This document shows positions 1 to 12,700 of a stretch of DNA of 64,000 nt, piece after piece. The position numbers were made by a program, and so were the translations under genes. The stretch is from Chrysopilus asiliformis (taxonomy: Eukaryota > Arthropoda > Insecta > Diptera > Rhagionidae): the NCBI GenBank assembly GCA_964034945.1, contig OZ035962.1:80063942-80127941 (forward strand). Reading direction: 5' to 3'. The notes beneath the pieces are model-generated. The model did no database searches. It saw only the letters and a list, made by a program, of their open reading frames with translations, and had not been told where the DNA came from. The first letter of the stretch is position 1. The number at the start of each line of letters is the position of its first letter.

Positions 1-333
1 TTAAAATGTCATAATTTAGTCATAATTGCGTAAAATGCTCTGTCGTTATGGGTACAAATTTTAAGCATGTGCAGAGCTTCTTGAGCTAACGGCGACACAG
101 ATTTAAATCGAAATTACATAAAATAACCTACAAAAAAATTTCTGAATTTTAAAACCGTGTAAATCGAATATTATGGAAATAAATGGATGGATATATGTAC
201 TTGTATTAATTACAAAAATTATGAACTAGAATTTATTTAAAAAATATATATGAACAGCAGATGGTTTTATAATACATCTAATTAATTTGGTAAAATCTCA
301 TCTTTTGATTGTTTGGATTTCTATAAATAAATG
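1..333. other. AT-rich flank, no gene seen
   Basis: AT-rich sequence downstream of the minus-strand gene that ends at 334. A short acceptor-like site near 320 (minus) could begin an alternative last exon of that gene, but it would encode only a few residues and no membrane segment. Nothing else is recognisable. Confidence 0.5.
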
Positions 334-2482
334 TTAATTACTAGAAAAAATATTATACATATTTTGAAAGTAACGTACTTCACTTTCTTCCATTAAATTA
401 TGATTACTTTCTACACATTTCCAGGACCTACTTTTCCAGATTTCGTAAACTGCTTGTATTGTTAAAATTAACCAACAGACAAAAAATCCAATATGATAGC
501 CGACCACTTAAAATAATTTTTTTTCAAATAGACATAAATTGAATGTTTTTTTAAACATTTTTCCTTACTTAAAATATTCACTCTTCGAATAGATTTGTCA
601 TAAGAGATTATAACAAGTGATATCGACAAAATTAGCAGTGAAAGAAGTCCAATTAATATCCTAGTATATTCTCTTCTAATAAAAGATAGTGCTAGAATTA
701 AAATAAAAGCTAAAAAATATTATTTAGTAATCTGTAGATGACAAAACAAATATTTAAATATACCACACAATCCAATTTTGTAAAATACAACAATGGCAAA
801 ATTATCTCTTTTAAAATGAATGTTGATGAGTAAAATTGTTTTCATGTCGAGTTGTTGAGTATTTTCATAAATTATAGTGACTTTAACGGGATTTAATTCG
901 CCTGGAACTTCTATTTCTGTATCATTCGCTATATTCTCATATTCCAATATTGCTCCTTCTTTGTAAAACTCCATTTTAATTTGACATTCAAAGTAATCGA
1001 AATACCACGTATTTAATGTTTCTTCACAATTACGATTTTCAACTTCAAATGTATTGGACTGAATCTTGACCAATCCTTCATTGTTAACGGAACCTGTATA
1101 AATTATGTTCAGTTTTTCCGAAGAAGATTCATCATGGCTAAAACGAAAATTAAATAAAAAAAAACTGAACCCAAATGTTTAAAACAAAATTTCTGTCATG
1201 GGTGGCGTCCTAAAATATTTCGGCACCCCCTTCCCCCGGGAATTTCAAAAATTAAAATCCCTATTAAAGCTTCTTTCGGCAACCAAGAATTTAAAGACCT
1301 TTTTTTTAGCAGATCGATTTTCAGAGCCCAAGAAAACCTCGTCTCCTCCGTATTGAGAGGGTTATGTCTCTGATTTATATACCTATGAAAAACTGGACCC
1401 CTAGTTATGCCTCTGATTAAAATACCTATGAAAATAAAGTTGAGGTCCCCATTTATTGTTTGAAGGAATCAAAATGCTGTTCATATAACTATCGAGTGCT
1501 GTCCAATGGAGTCTGTAGTCATACCAATTCTAAAAAAAAGTATTTTCAACAAAAAAAATTTAATAGAAAAATTATTTCTAGTTTTACCCAATCAAATATT
1601 CCTTGTACATTTACTATAGATGTATCCCAATTATAAGATATTTTAGAAACTTTAACCGAAAACGTTTTAATCATAGTTTCTGGTGATTTCTGAAGTTTTT
1701 GATCAAAATTGTTCTTTACCAGTTTATATTCTAATAATATAAATGTTAAAAAAGTAAAAATATTGTAAATTTATTTTAGATGAATACCAAGATTCGTGCA
1801 ATTATAGAAAAAAAGAGTTCCACTTTTCCGGCTCACAGCGAGCAAATAATCAACATCGAATAAATTAATATCATTACGCTGAACCTCCGACGGAACAATT
1901 TCGGGTAAAAACACTTTAATGGTTCCATCTAAAAATAGATAATTAATAGATTTAAAATTTCAAAAACAACATTTAATTTTACTTTGAAATTGCACTACTT
2001 CCACAGGTGTAATTAAACTCGTTTTAACACAAACACTCTCCGTTGGTTTGGATTTACAAAATTTCTTGTAAATGGTGCCTGAAATTAACAGAAAATACAA
2101 ATAATTTAAAGAAATTAAGAATTTTATAGTAAAACTTTTTTTTTAATGTTTACAAATGAGTGAAACTATAAATCTTACCAACTTCGTTGAAACCATAAAG
2201 CAATCTTTGTGACTGAAAATGTGCTGAATTTTCAAAAACGGATGAACTCGACAGCAACAACGAAAAGTATTGAAGCTCATTTGATATCACATAAAATTTG
2301 TAACGGAATATTTCATTTGATTGGGCTTCATTACGGATATTTTTTAACGGTTGAATCAATTCAAATTTGTTTGTCTCTGGAGTCAGTACAGACATTTCAC
2401 ATGACTTTATATCATTAAATGTTGTGAGATACACAAAATCAATTAAACTTAAAAGAACAATTAAGAATATATATTTTAACAT
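334..2482 (-). CDS. Divergent Cys-loop ligand-gated ion-channel-like protein (gene A)
   Basis: Eight exons join in frame with GT-AG junctions: complement(334..506, 569..709, 764..1137, 1426..1529, 1588..1730, 1788..1928, 1983..2078, 2179..2482), giving 491 residues. The protein starts with a hydrophobic signal peptide (MLKYIFLIVLLSLIDFVYL). Exons 4-6 carry the ligand-binding hallmarks: a W-x-D-x-R-L-x-W segment (NWYDYRLHW) and a Cys-loop with exactly 13 residues between cysteines (CEETLNTWYFDYFEC); the usual loop proline is replaced by Tyr. M1 (around FKRDNFAIVVFYKIGLC), M2 and M3 (GFFVCWLILTIQAVYEIW) follow, but reading runs to a stop about 30 residues after M3 with no M4. The roughly 180-residue N-terminal part before the ligand-binding domain is extra relative to ordinary subunits. 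Ligand and ion selectivity cannot be told. Gene B (11.7-16.0 kb) is a paralogue with matching exon lengths. A classical four-TM subunit with an unseen alternative 3' exon is possible. Confidence 0.8.
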
Positions 2483-2827
2483 TGTCGCTTTTTTGTAATT
2501 TTTTATTCGTATTCATTTACCAACGGCTGAATTACTACTATTTGAATTCGCGACTCATTTATTGCAATTTAGCAGCAATTTTATCGCAATTTTATTTTAA
2601 TTTTAATAACAGACTCTGAATTGTAAGAATTCTTGCGAGATAAAAAAAGCTAATTTTAGAAAGCTTGAGCGTCATAACTATTTTGAGTGTTTGAAAGAAG
2701 TATTTTATGTGATTAGAAGTTTTCAGATCCGATTTGAATAAAAAAAAATAAGTAAATTGATAAGAAAAAATTTAAAAAAACAAACTTTTGAAGTTTACTA
2801 AAAATAAAAAAAAAAATTACATTTGGA

Positions 2828-3459
2828 TTTGGCTTCAAAAATAAAAGCAAGATAAAATCGTTGAGAGTTTTTACATATTAATTTTTACTTTTAGTACACT
2901 TGAAAAGATTTTATTAATTTGTTTTTTTTTATTATTTTGTCGTTTTTAGTCGCCATTTTGTCTTTTCCTGAGTTATCTTTCAAATCTGTTTCATTTAATA
3001 CCTCAAACGAAGCGTACTTATTTTGTTTAATTTTGTTTTTTCTTGAATTTCCAATACACGCTAATAATTCTTGTCCGAAGTTTTTCTGATAATTCTTTTC
3101 CGAAGGACTCCACACGATGGGTACTTTGTTAATTCCATTTTGACAAAATGGTGTCTGCCAGCCAACATTATATTTTTCTCGTATATGCACACACACACAC
3201 ACATATAGCCTTGTCATCGAAGTTAGACCCGATTTAGATGAATAACGAATAAGTTATTTTTCAAAGATATTTGATCTTAAAAAACATTGATCGTGTAAAT
3301 GCTCCGTCATGCTCAATTCTTCGTTTGAAACATTTGGTCAAATAAATTGACAAATTTGATCAAAACCGCTTTGATTTACATCCAATATTTAATAAAAAAG
3401 ATAATAAAAAACACAAAACTCTCAACGCTTTTATCTTGCTTTTATTTTGAGGCCAAATT
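2828..3459. mobile_element. TIR-flanked element with a small unassigned ORF
   Basis: Inverted repeats of about 45 bp (left ttggcttcaaaaataaaagc; right arm ends at 3459) enclose about 630 bp. Inside lies a minus-strand reading frame at 2891-3217 (108 residues, Lys/Asn rich) that I do not recognise, and a short (CA)n run near 3187-3203. The structure suggests a non-autonomous DNA transposon. No target-site duplication is clear. The rest of 2483-3483 is AT-rich without recognisable features. Confidence 0.5.
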
Positions 3460-3485
3460 AGAACGTCATTTTTTATTTCTAGGTA

Positions 3486-5042
3486 GGGGAGACTGGGATA
3501 TTCTGGACCGCATTTTCATTTTGGCTAAAAACTCGCAAAAAAATAACTTTTTCTGAAAATTTCAAAGCTTGAACTTGTAGTACGATAAATAACCTCTCTT
3601 TGGGTCACAGCAGTTCGGTCAAATTGTATTAAATTATACAAGTTTTATCAGTTGGCGCAAAAATGGCGTTTTTGCGATTTTGAAAAATCTCGGGGTATTG
3701 TGGACCACTTTGTAAATCGATTAAAAATGGAAAAATGTGATAGACAAACTTTTTTTTTTGATTCATATATTTATTATATAACAGACAAAGTGAAATGAAG
3801 TGAAAAATTGCAATGAAAATCAGTCCGAAACGCAATGTTCGCAAGTCCAGTAACTTGCAGTCATTCCGGAGCATCCCAAGTGAACAGCTCGATCGCACAC
3901 GTTGCAATGGATGGTATTCCGGCGGTTCATTTTTTTTGGCATATTTTTCTTACAAATTATGCAGAAATCGATGTATTCTTCCCCCTCACAATAGGTTGAA
4001 GATGGTTGTTTCTTCTGTGATGTCTTCGATTTGACACGATCTTTTTGCTTTTTCGATTATGGTTTATCACCTTTTCTCTCCAATCTCTTTCGCTTTATAT
4101 CAGCCTTCTCACGAAGGTCATTTACATCCTCTGGCGATGTCAAAACGGCCGATTTAGAAACTAGCTTGTATACCCGTCGTTGCCGGGTTAAGCTTTTTGT
4201 CTAAATTTTAGAATACGAAGAAAACCGGAAAGAACTTAAAAACTTTTTAATGGGTCTATGTTGGGGCTGGACCCGCGACGAACATCTATGCCAAATTTCA
4301 GGCCAATAGGTTCAGTAGTTTCCCCGCGAAATAGTAACATAGAGGGACAACTAAGTTTCGAAATCACTTTACCCCCTCCCCTTACTCCCCCCACACCTCG
4401 CGCTACTTTTCCGTATTCCTATGTTGGAACCAGAACTACCACAGACACTCATGCCAAATTTCAAGTCAATCGGTTCAGCCGTTTTCGCGTGAAAGAGGAA
4501 CAGACAGACAGACAGACACCAACTCATTTTTATATATTAGTATGATTGCCGAAAATCTAATGCTGTGTTTTTGCATGAAAAAACACTTATATGCATCAAA
4601 TACACGAAGTTTGGTTGTCAAATGTCAAGAATTGAGTGGTCCATAATTCCCCGACAAAAGTGGTCCACAATTCCCCGAATGCTCTTTTTTACAATATGGC
4701 AGCTATTAGTAACACAATGCAAACTTCATGCAAAATTTCTTGTCAGTGTCGAATGCTTAAGGCTCCGCGAATATTATCAATATATTTATTTGAGTTGATT
4801 CTCGAAAAATGTGGTTAAATTTAAGCGAAACACAAAGTGAAAAAAAAAATTTCGAAGTATCACTTTTCTATTTGCTATCGAAGCGAGGTGATAGTGCATA
4901 TACACAAGTCGAGTACTGTTAGGAAAATTAGCTTAACATGAGGCAAACTGATTACAGTTATTTGCACCTACCAACCACTACTAGGGGAAAAAAATGACGC
5001 TGGTCCGCAATTCCCCGTGGTCCAGAATACCCCAGTCTCCCC
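3486..5042 (-). mobile_element. pogo/Tigger-type DNA transposon remnant with PHD-like finger
   Basis: Inverted termini (ggggagactggg at the left, its complement at the right) are flanked by TA on both sides (3484-3485 and 5043-5044), the target duplication of Tc1/mariner/pogo elements. Subterminal copies of a motif like tggtccacaattcccc recur near 3500, 3691, 4640, 4661 and 5000-5030. On the minus strand about 4150-3840 encodes a transposase-like C-terminus: a Lys/Arg-rich stretch, then a Cys/His pattern C-x2-C..C-x2-C-x4-H-x2-C..W-x-C-x2-C ending in a stop, matching a PHD-type finger. The frame is broken by a stop near 4060, and the rest of the transposase is missing where another repeat (4161-4545) is inserted. 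Inactive copy. Confidence 0.72.
4161..4545 (-). repeat. Interspersed repeat with GACA microsatellite, nested in the pogo element
   Basis: Starts with tatacccgtcgttgccgggt and ends in a (CAGA)n run and an AT-rich tail. The end carrying 'cccggcaacgac..' recurs in other orientations near 21180 and (diverged) 11210, so this belongs to the same interspersed family as those repeats. Open frames across it are by-products of repeat composition. Confidence 0.55.
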
Positions 5043-5044
5043 TA

Positions 5045-6118
5045 CATTTTAAAATATTGTCTTTCAAAAAAAAGAAAAAAAAATCGATGAAGTATTTCAT
5101 TAAATTACTTTTCCGTAATTGGAAATTTCATCAGAAAAACGGTTTCCAACGTTTTCGAAATTACTGCTGGTCAGTAAATATAGTTTTTTTTTTTTTTATT
5201 AATTAATAATTTGTCCTATTTTGTTATTTATTTTCCTCAAAAAAAAAAAGTATTTTTGTCCTTTATTTTCTCGAAAAAAATATGGTCACTGTACCTATAA
5301 TTTAAGTTCAAAATTTTATGTCTATGTAGCCGTTTTCGAAACAAATCAGAATCGAAAACCAATTCTTTTCAGAATTATCAAAAAAATTGAAGGAAAGACA
5401 ACCGAACACAAATTTTTGTTACGCCGCTGAGTAAATTATTTTAAATATCAAAAATCAAACCAAATTCGGACTATTTTTTTGTTTTATAGACGTAATCTAA
5501 TATCCACTAAATTTTTTCGACTCACTATTTCAAAGGCAGTTTATTTAATCGAAAGTTGTGAAAATTCACATAATTCAAATTTTCCAATGGTCGGAAAAAA
5601 CCGGATAATCGGATAAAACTAAAAAATCCGTATTCTAGTTTCGACCGTGCGCAGTCGACATAACGATTACTGCTAAAGTTTCTTTCTGGCAAGGCTGCTT
5701 GAAATTTTCCATAGAAAATTACGCCGTATGTTCTTGTACATAACGATCAACCGCCGATTGACAACTGAACAATATATTTGTCCTGCTCTACTGTCAAAGT
5801 TTCGTTCTGGTGTGTTTCCAGTTTTCCATTTTAGTGGCGGTTTTCATCATTTTCGATTAGAAAAAAGCGAATTTGTTGCTAAACGGGCAACTTTGCGATT
5901 TGTGCAATTTGCTAACAAATCAAAAACTCTTTCTATGTCAATTGTGGTGTAAAATGGGTGAGTTGAGTATGGGTTCTGCAAACAAACAGTTTCGTTTGAA
6001 TGTCGCTTGCGATTTTTGAGACGCGAATCTTATTTCATGACTCAAACCGAATTCAGTCCAAATCTTTTGTATTCCTTTCGTATCGTCACTTAAGTTTCCA
6101 TCTTTGTTACATTTTCAG
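5045..6118. other. AT-rich intergenic, no gene seen
   Basis: AT-rich DNA with poly-A/T runs between the pogo element and the Pop2 locus. Short open frames are present but none has a recognisable domain or splice context. The right end probably includes the upstream regulatory region of Pop2, but no specific promoter element could be supported. Confidence 0.4.
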
Positions 6119-6477
6119 AAACTTCAGATGATTTCTGCTAAATCAACTTCCCCAGAGAACGATTTCACAGCCAAACAGTAGAGACAACAAAAACAGTCAG
6201 GAAGGGGCCGAAGACTCACAAAACATTATCCGCGAAAACAGAAACATTTCCGATCTATCGAAGAATTCATTTTTTTTACTCATAACATACTGATTCTTCT
6301 TCAAATTTATACATATCTTTGTTTTTTGGTTTCTAACTTGATTTCAATAGTGGCAAATAACGTTAAACTGTTTAATTCCACTACTAAAACGAACAAAAGA
6401 ACTGTTGATCGAAAGAGGTCATCGTTGGCGGCGACCCCGTTCAACACGGCACAGCGGTGGCTGACGAGGCAACTGAT
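6119..6477 (+). other. Candidate 5' untranslated exon of Pop2
   Basis: A good acceptor (acattttcag) ends at 6118 and a good donor (gtaagt) follows 6477, with a 260-bp gap to the acceptor before the Pop2 start-codon exon at 6738. It is more GC-rich than its surroundings at the 3' end. No long in-frame ORF connects to Pop2, so it would be untranslated. Inferred from splice signals and position only. Confidence 0.35.
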
Positions 6478-6740
6478 GTAAGTTTTCCCCACGAAAAGTA
6501 AGTTTTCCAAAAATGCTTCTAATTCTATTAACAAAAAAAAATGCTGTAACTTCACTTGTGTTACACTAACAAAAGCAATTTGAATGGAAAAATTGGATTT
6601 GCTGTTCAATTTCATTGACGGATGGATTCCTTTTTCTAACAAAACATTAAACAATGTCATATTTTTATTTATTTTCATATAAGGAAGTGAAGAAAACCTT
6701 AAAACCTTTAATATGGGTTTCAATTGGAATGTTTCAGGCA

Positions 6741-9700
6741 ATGCCATCGGCAATTAGCGGCGGTCACTCGTCGCACTCAGCAAATATCCCCAGTAACGAA
6801 GAATGTGGAATACGAGACGTGTGGAAGCATAATCTAGAGGAGGAGTTCCGTACTATTAGGCAGGTGGTCCAAAACTATCACTATGTGGCGATGGACACTG
6901 AATTTCCGGGCGTTGTGGCGCGTCCGATTGGCGAATTTAGATCAACGGCCGACTATCAATATCAGTTACTTCGGTGCAATGTCGATTTATTGAGAATTAT
7001 TCAATTGGGATTAACATTCATGGATGAGAAGGGCGAAACACCTAAGGGATACTCGACATGGCAGTTCAATTTTAAATTCAATTTATCGTAAGTTTGGCTT
7101 ATCATATACATATATGAAGATATCTGTTTAAAGTCTTTCATAATACATGCAAAACTCGATTTACGAAATGCTCGAAATACGCACAAGCAAAAATATTTGT
7201 TCTTATTTATCAATTAAAGGTTGTGAAATTTCACCTTGTGCAAAAAATCGAGCTCTGCCTGTAATTGAAATTTCACAATAATATTTAATCAATCGACGGA
7301 ATTTGATAATTGCACAATAGAACAGTTTTTTTAAGAAGTGTTTGCAATTACATTTTGATTAAAGTTTGCAAAACTTTCGCACTACCGAATCCTGGAAAAT
7401 TGACTTGTCAACGTACACGATTCCATCTCTGAACGCTTTCGAGTGCCACAAAATTTCGGATACGTATTGAAGACTAAATGTTTTTGAATAATCAAAATAT
7501 AGATCGAAACCAGCGTCGGTGTCGCCGTTTACATTTGACATTTTTTCCGCGAATTTTATTCTGCGATACTAAAGAATGATGCACGAAAATGCCCCTTGAC
7601 TAACTTTTGGATTTCACATTCGTTGTACCTTCGTTGGAAAGGCAATTTGCTCTAGTTTCATGGACATAAGCTCATTTTTGGCGGGGAACTGCAGGGGGAT
7701 GGTCACGCAATGATTTTTTCATGCAGTTTTCGACGTGATTATACCCGTATGGTGAAACCAAAGGGTATATTAACTTTTCCTTACCGTTTGTAACGCCAAG
7801 ATCCCGTCATCACACAAAAAAATGAATTACACCAGTGTGTTTAGAATGATAAAAATAATTAATTTTTACATGTCCGTCCGTCTGTCCGTCCGTCTGTCCG
7901 TCTGTCTGTCTGTCCGTCTGTCTGTGGCGCGGATTGCGGGCGCACGGATTGAGCTAGAGACTTGAAATTTTGCACAGATCCGTTTTTCGTAAAATGCGAG
8001 GCTAAGTTCGTTAATGGGCAAAAATGGACCATTAGGGGGGGTACCCCCCATACGAACGAAATCGTTTTTGTGAATATCTCAAAAACGGTGCATCTTATCA
8101 AAAAAGTCCAAGAACAAAAGTTATTTAGGATATGATTCTACATAAAACTCCCATACATTAAAATCCGATTGGAATAAATTTTAAAAAATCTTATTGGAAA
8201 ATTTGACTTCAAAGTGGAATTTTGGTATAACTGTTTGAATTTTGATACGAATATCACCATACGGGTCTCCAATGATTGCCAGATTGGCAATTAAAGCTTT
8301 TGTTATGTTTTTTCCATTGCGTCTAAGATGGCAGCTGACCAAACCCCTGCAGTTCCCTGCCAAAAACGAGCTTATGTCCACAGTGGCGTAGCGAGGGTTC
8401 ATGGCGCCCGGGGCGGAAGTTAAATTTGCCGCCCTAAAATGATTTTTCTATTACTGACGTTTCCACCGAAAAATCCATATTTTGAAAATGACGCATACTT
8501 CGATTGGCGTGTCGTTTACAAGTAAATTCCCGTGTTTTTGTTGATAGGCAAATGTCGACCAATAATTCGTCTCTTGTTGAAAACGACACGATAATCATAA
8601 AGAGGATGTGAATACCAATTAGCGCCACATTTTTAAAATATCAATTGTGTCACTCTTTTTATACCCGTATGGTAAAACCAATGGGTATACTAACTTGGCC
8701 TTACCGTTTGTAACACCAAGATCCCGTCATCATACACACCAGTGTGTTTATAATGATCAAAAAAGTCGATTTCTGGATATCCGTCTGTCCGTCCGTCTGT
8801 CTGTCTGTCCGTCCGTCTGTCCGTCCGTCTGTGGCGCGTATTGCGGACTCACGGAGTTTTTTACGAATTTCTCAAAAACGGTGCATCTTATCAAAAAAGT
8901 CCAAGAACAAAAGTTGTTTAGGACACGTTTTTACATAAAACTCCCATATATCAAAATCCAATTGGAAGAACTTTTAAAAAAATCTTATGCGAAAATTTGA
9001 GTTCAAATTGGAATTTTGATACCACCCTTCGCCGTTCAATTAAACTTGAAAAAATGTCATATCACCATACGGGTCTCCAATAATTGCCAGATTGGCAATT
9101 AAAGCTTTTTTATGTTTCAAGGTGAAGACTGGTTTAAACCAAACGTTACTCAAAAGCTGATTGACCAGTACAAAATTTATATTAAAAATTGTAACCAATA
9201 ATTTCAAATTTTTTTAAAAGAAAAAAATGTTTGTCACATGTTTCTACAAAAACACTTTTCTGGCTTTTCGGACTGAAAATTCTGTTATTATGCTGTCGAA
9301 ATCGATTTCTTTGGTTAATTCTTCGTCAATTGACAAAACAGCCAAGTTGCTTAATCTTAACGTGCTCATAGTCGATCTCAAATAATTTTTTATAAGCTTT
9401 AGCTTCGAAAAACTCCTTTCGCAAATTGCTACGCTTATTCCTATTGTTAGAAAGATTCGAAGCATTGTCGCTATATAGCGTAAACTTTCCTATATCAAAG
9501 ACACTATCTTTTAACACCCAATTTTTTCATTTGTTCCGAAATGTGTTGAAACATATTTTTAAATTTGTTCCGAAATGTCGTGAATTTGCCGCCCCATAAA
9601 GAGTGCCCCCCCCCCCCCCCTCGCTACGCCACTGTATGTCTATGAAACTAGAGAAATAATTTTAAAAATCGAGACATTTTTTTTATTTTTTCCACAAATC

Positions 9701-12700
9701 CAGGCATTTTTTGAGTTGAAAAGTCTTTTTTATGAGGACATTACATTTTTTAATCATTTGTGGTGAAACCAGCAATTTTATTGTAGAATGATCTACAGCT
9801 CAACCGCGCTTAGGGGAGACCATAGAATACGTCATACGGGCAGATCGGCGGTTGTATGATGGCGATACCAAACTACGTACAAAAAATCGGTTTAAAGTGT
9901 GGGGTAGGGCGGGTAATTCCTACGTAAAACTGTGGATGCGACAGCGAAGGCGAAATCCGTTATAATACCTCATTTCAAGATATTTAATCCCACCGTTAAA
10001 TGTACTGCCAAATAGTTTTGTCAGGATTTCCATTTTCTTGTCAATCGTCGTCCAATATCCCCTCTTATTGATGGTTCCGGCTTGTCAGGAATGAGATGAA
10101 AAAAAACCACAAGAAATCTTGATACATCCATTAGAAGCTGTTTAGATTAGCCCCTGGATCGGCTAATCTAAACAGCCTCTTATACTCGAAACGAATTGTA
10201 GACCTGAGGCCCCTTGGTATAAAACACTAACAATAACATTGAATTTACGATTCGATCCAATCGTATCGTGTTCGGTGATACGGCCTCTGTAACCCCCGTT
10301 GCACACTTCAGCTAAGCGAGCTCAACTACGTGAACTAAGTTTCTCGCTGAAAGTAAAATCCTTAGCATTTGCATTGGCGACCGCACACTTCAGCGAAACT
10401 ATGAAACTACATCGCGTAGTCATGGGCGATGCGGACTAAGCTCGCTTGCGTAGTTCAGACTTCAACTACGCGAACTACTTCGCTGGCATCGCTGACACTC
10501 ACTTATACACATTTTTCGGCGTTATACAGTGTAGAATCGGTGTTTGCGAAAATGTAGTATTTTGTGGACATAAAAGTGTAAGTGCCAATTGCATACAACT
10601 GATGGCATACATTTATTTGAATATCGCCGCGTAGTTTAGCTCAAGTGTGCAACGATGTGAGCTAACCCAGCTAAGCTATGTAACTATAGCTAGCCTCGCT
10701 CACATAGCTTAGCTCAAGTGTGCGACAGGGGTTAGAATCGTACTTTTTTTGAAAGCGATGAAGACCAGGCATTAACAATCAATAAGAGAGGGTATTGGGC
10801 AATGATTGGCGAGGAAATTTCAGTATGCGATAAAGTTACACAAATACATAAGGAGAAATTAATAACTTTCGTCGAATGCAGGCGATTCACAGTCATGGTA
10901 CCCAAGTTCGGCGCTTTCTTGTAAATTGAATTATGTTTTTTCCATTTATCGGACTTAAAATTCTGGTTCGCGATCTTCTGCACCTATCTACATCCTAATA
11001 TATAAAAATGGATGTTTGTCTGTCTGTTTGAGATTATAAAAGTCAAAAACTTCTGCACCGATTTTTACGCGGTTTTTTGCAAAATGATCTGCGTTGCCAG
11101 GAGCAGGTTTTCAAAATTCTAAACGGAAGGTCCTGTAAGGATAACGTTTTTTCCAAATGTTTTTAAGTTTTTTATGGTTTTTTGGTATTCTAAAATTTAT
11201 ACAAAAAACTTTAAGCTGGCAATGAAGGGTCTGCTAGTGACATATAAAAACAATTTTATTCATTTATTTTATGTATTTTTTCGATTAATTACAGACTGAA
11301 AACTTTAACAACTACGACTTTGCAAAATTTCACACTTGTTTAATTGTAAATGCCAGAAATATTTAATTTAGTTCGATTTCCATTGTGCTGGTCATTTTTT
11401 TAACATCGTCGTGTGGCTGTAAAAAGAAATACCAATTATTAATTGTTAAAAAGATAAATCTGTGGTCACAAGGAAAAACCGCTTAAGTCGAGTTATGTAG
11501 TTTTAAAGGTTGGTGCATATTTGAATTCTCCTTATCCAGTTCTATATTCTGTCAAAGTTTGGTTTTCATGCTGTACCCCTATGAGGAATGGCAGAGCAAA
11601 AACCATATAACCTAAGTCAGTTTTGCTTTCAAAAAAAAATAATCAAAACTTTAAACCCAAGTTTTTCCTTGTGACCACAGAAATGTTTCCACCCAATATT
11701 ACTTTTCTATGACTCCATCCTAGTGAAGAAATACCCTTTCTAACTCTGCTCTGCCAAATAGCGAAAATCGTAATTAAAGTTAACACTAGCCAACAGATAA
11801 ATAATGCAACCAGATAGGAGATCACTGAAAAGAAAATATATGAAAATTCAATATTAATTTAAAATCTTTTAAAAAATGTTACAATTTTTTGGCTGACTAA
11901 AAAAATACTTACTTAAATTAGGAACTCGACGTACAGAAGTATCGTAAAATATAACGGTAAGCGATATTAATAAAATTAACAATCCAAAAAGATCAATTAA
12001 TATTCGTCCATATTTCTTTTTAATAAAAGATAATCCCACGATCAGAGCGGATACTGAGAAAAAAATTAATTGAAATATTTACAATAAAGGATTAAGAAAA
12101 ATTTACCACAAATTCCAATAAAATATAAAACCACAATCGTAATGTTATCTCTTTTAAAATTAACAGTGATTAATAAATATTTTCTATGTTCAGTTATTGC
12201 ACTATTTTCGAGCTTTATATTAATGTTCACTGGAAGTGATTCACCCAAAACTGTTAAATTGGAGACATTATTTGAGTAATCATAAATGACTTCTTTGATT
12301 CTATTATGGAATTCAATTTTTAATTTGCATTCAAAATTATCATACAGCCATGATTCTGTTGTTTCTTCACATTCTTGATTTTCAACATGAAATTCGTTAG
12401 ACCAAAGTCTAACTGAACCCGTGTGAATAACGACTCCAGTGTAGAAAATGTCGACTATATCAGAATTGTTATTCCTTTTTAATAAAAAATGAAAAAAAAT
12501 CTATTAATTGATATGTTTCTTGAAAAAAATACCCTTTTATAAATAATTTTAGTGGCCATACATCATCCGAAAGAACTTTAATGGGTTTTAGGTGTTCGTC
12601 AGACGCGTTCCATTTTAATCTTTTGTCCACCCAATGCTATTGTAGAATATTTCAAAATTTATTTTATGTATTGAATAATAATTGAAAACCTACCAAATTC

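Larger units (their letters stand above)
8381..9634 (-). mobile_element. hAT-type transposon with 8-bp target duplication
   Basis: Termini are cagtggcgtagcgaggg at the left and its complement at the right. They are flanked by tatgtcca (8373-8380) and tatgtcta (9635-9642), an 8-bp duplication with one mismatch, as expected for hAT. It carries the 3' end of a hAT transposase on the minus strand (9244-9517) and a nested mini-me copy (8661-9117). A C16-18 run sits near 9605. Coding is incomplete, so the copy is inactive. Confidence 0.75.
7656..9652. mobile_element. Older TIR element interrupted by mini-me and hAT insertions
   Basis: The left arm at about 7656-7700 (ctagtttcatggacataagc...) is matched in reverse complement by 8335-8380 plus 9635-9652, which were one arm before the hAT element at 8381-9634 landed in it. 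The original element was about 0.7 kb and already contained the mini-me copy at 7741-8310. No coding capacity of its own is seen. Confidence 0.5.

Noticed and set aside
6307..6753. 148-codon minus-strand frame upstream of Pop2
   Set aside because: No recognisable domain and overlaps the Pop2 start exon antisense.
7859..8101. Recurrent frames starting [10 protein letters not shown] or similar in mini-me copies (also 41098-41385, 43688-43891, 51022-51285)
   Set aside because: They occur at the same place in every copy of a non-coding element, with frame length set by the GTCY microsatellite.
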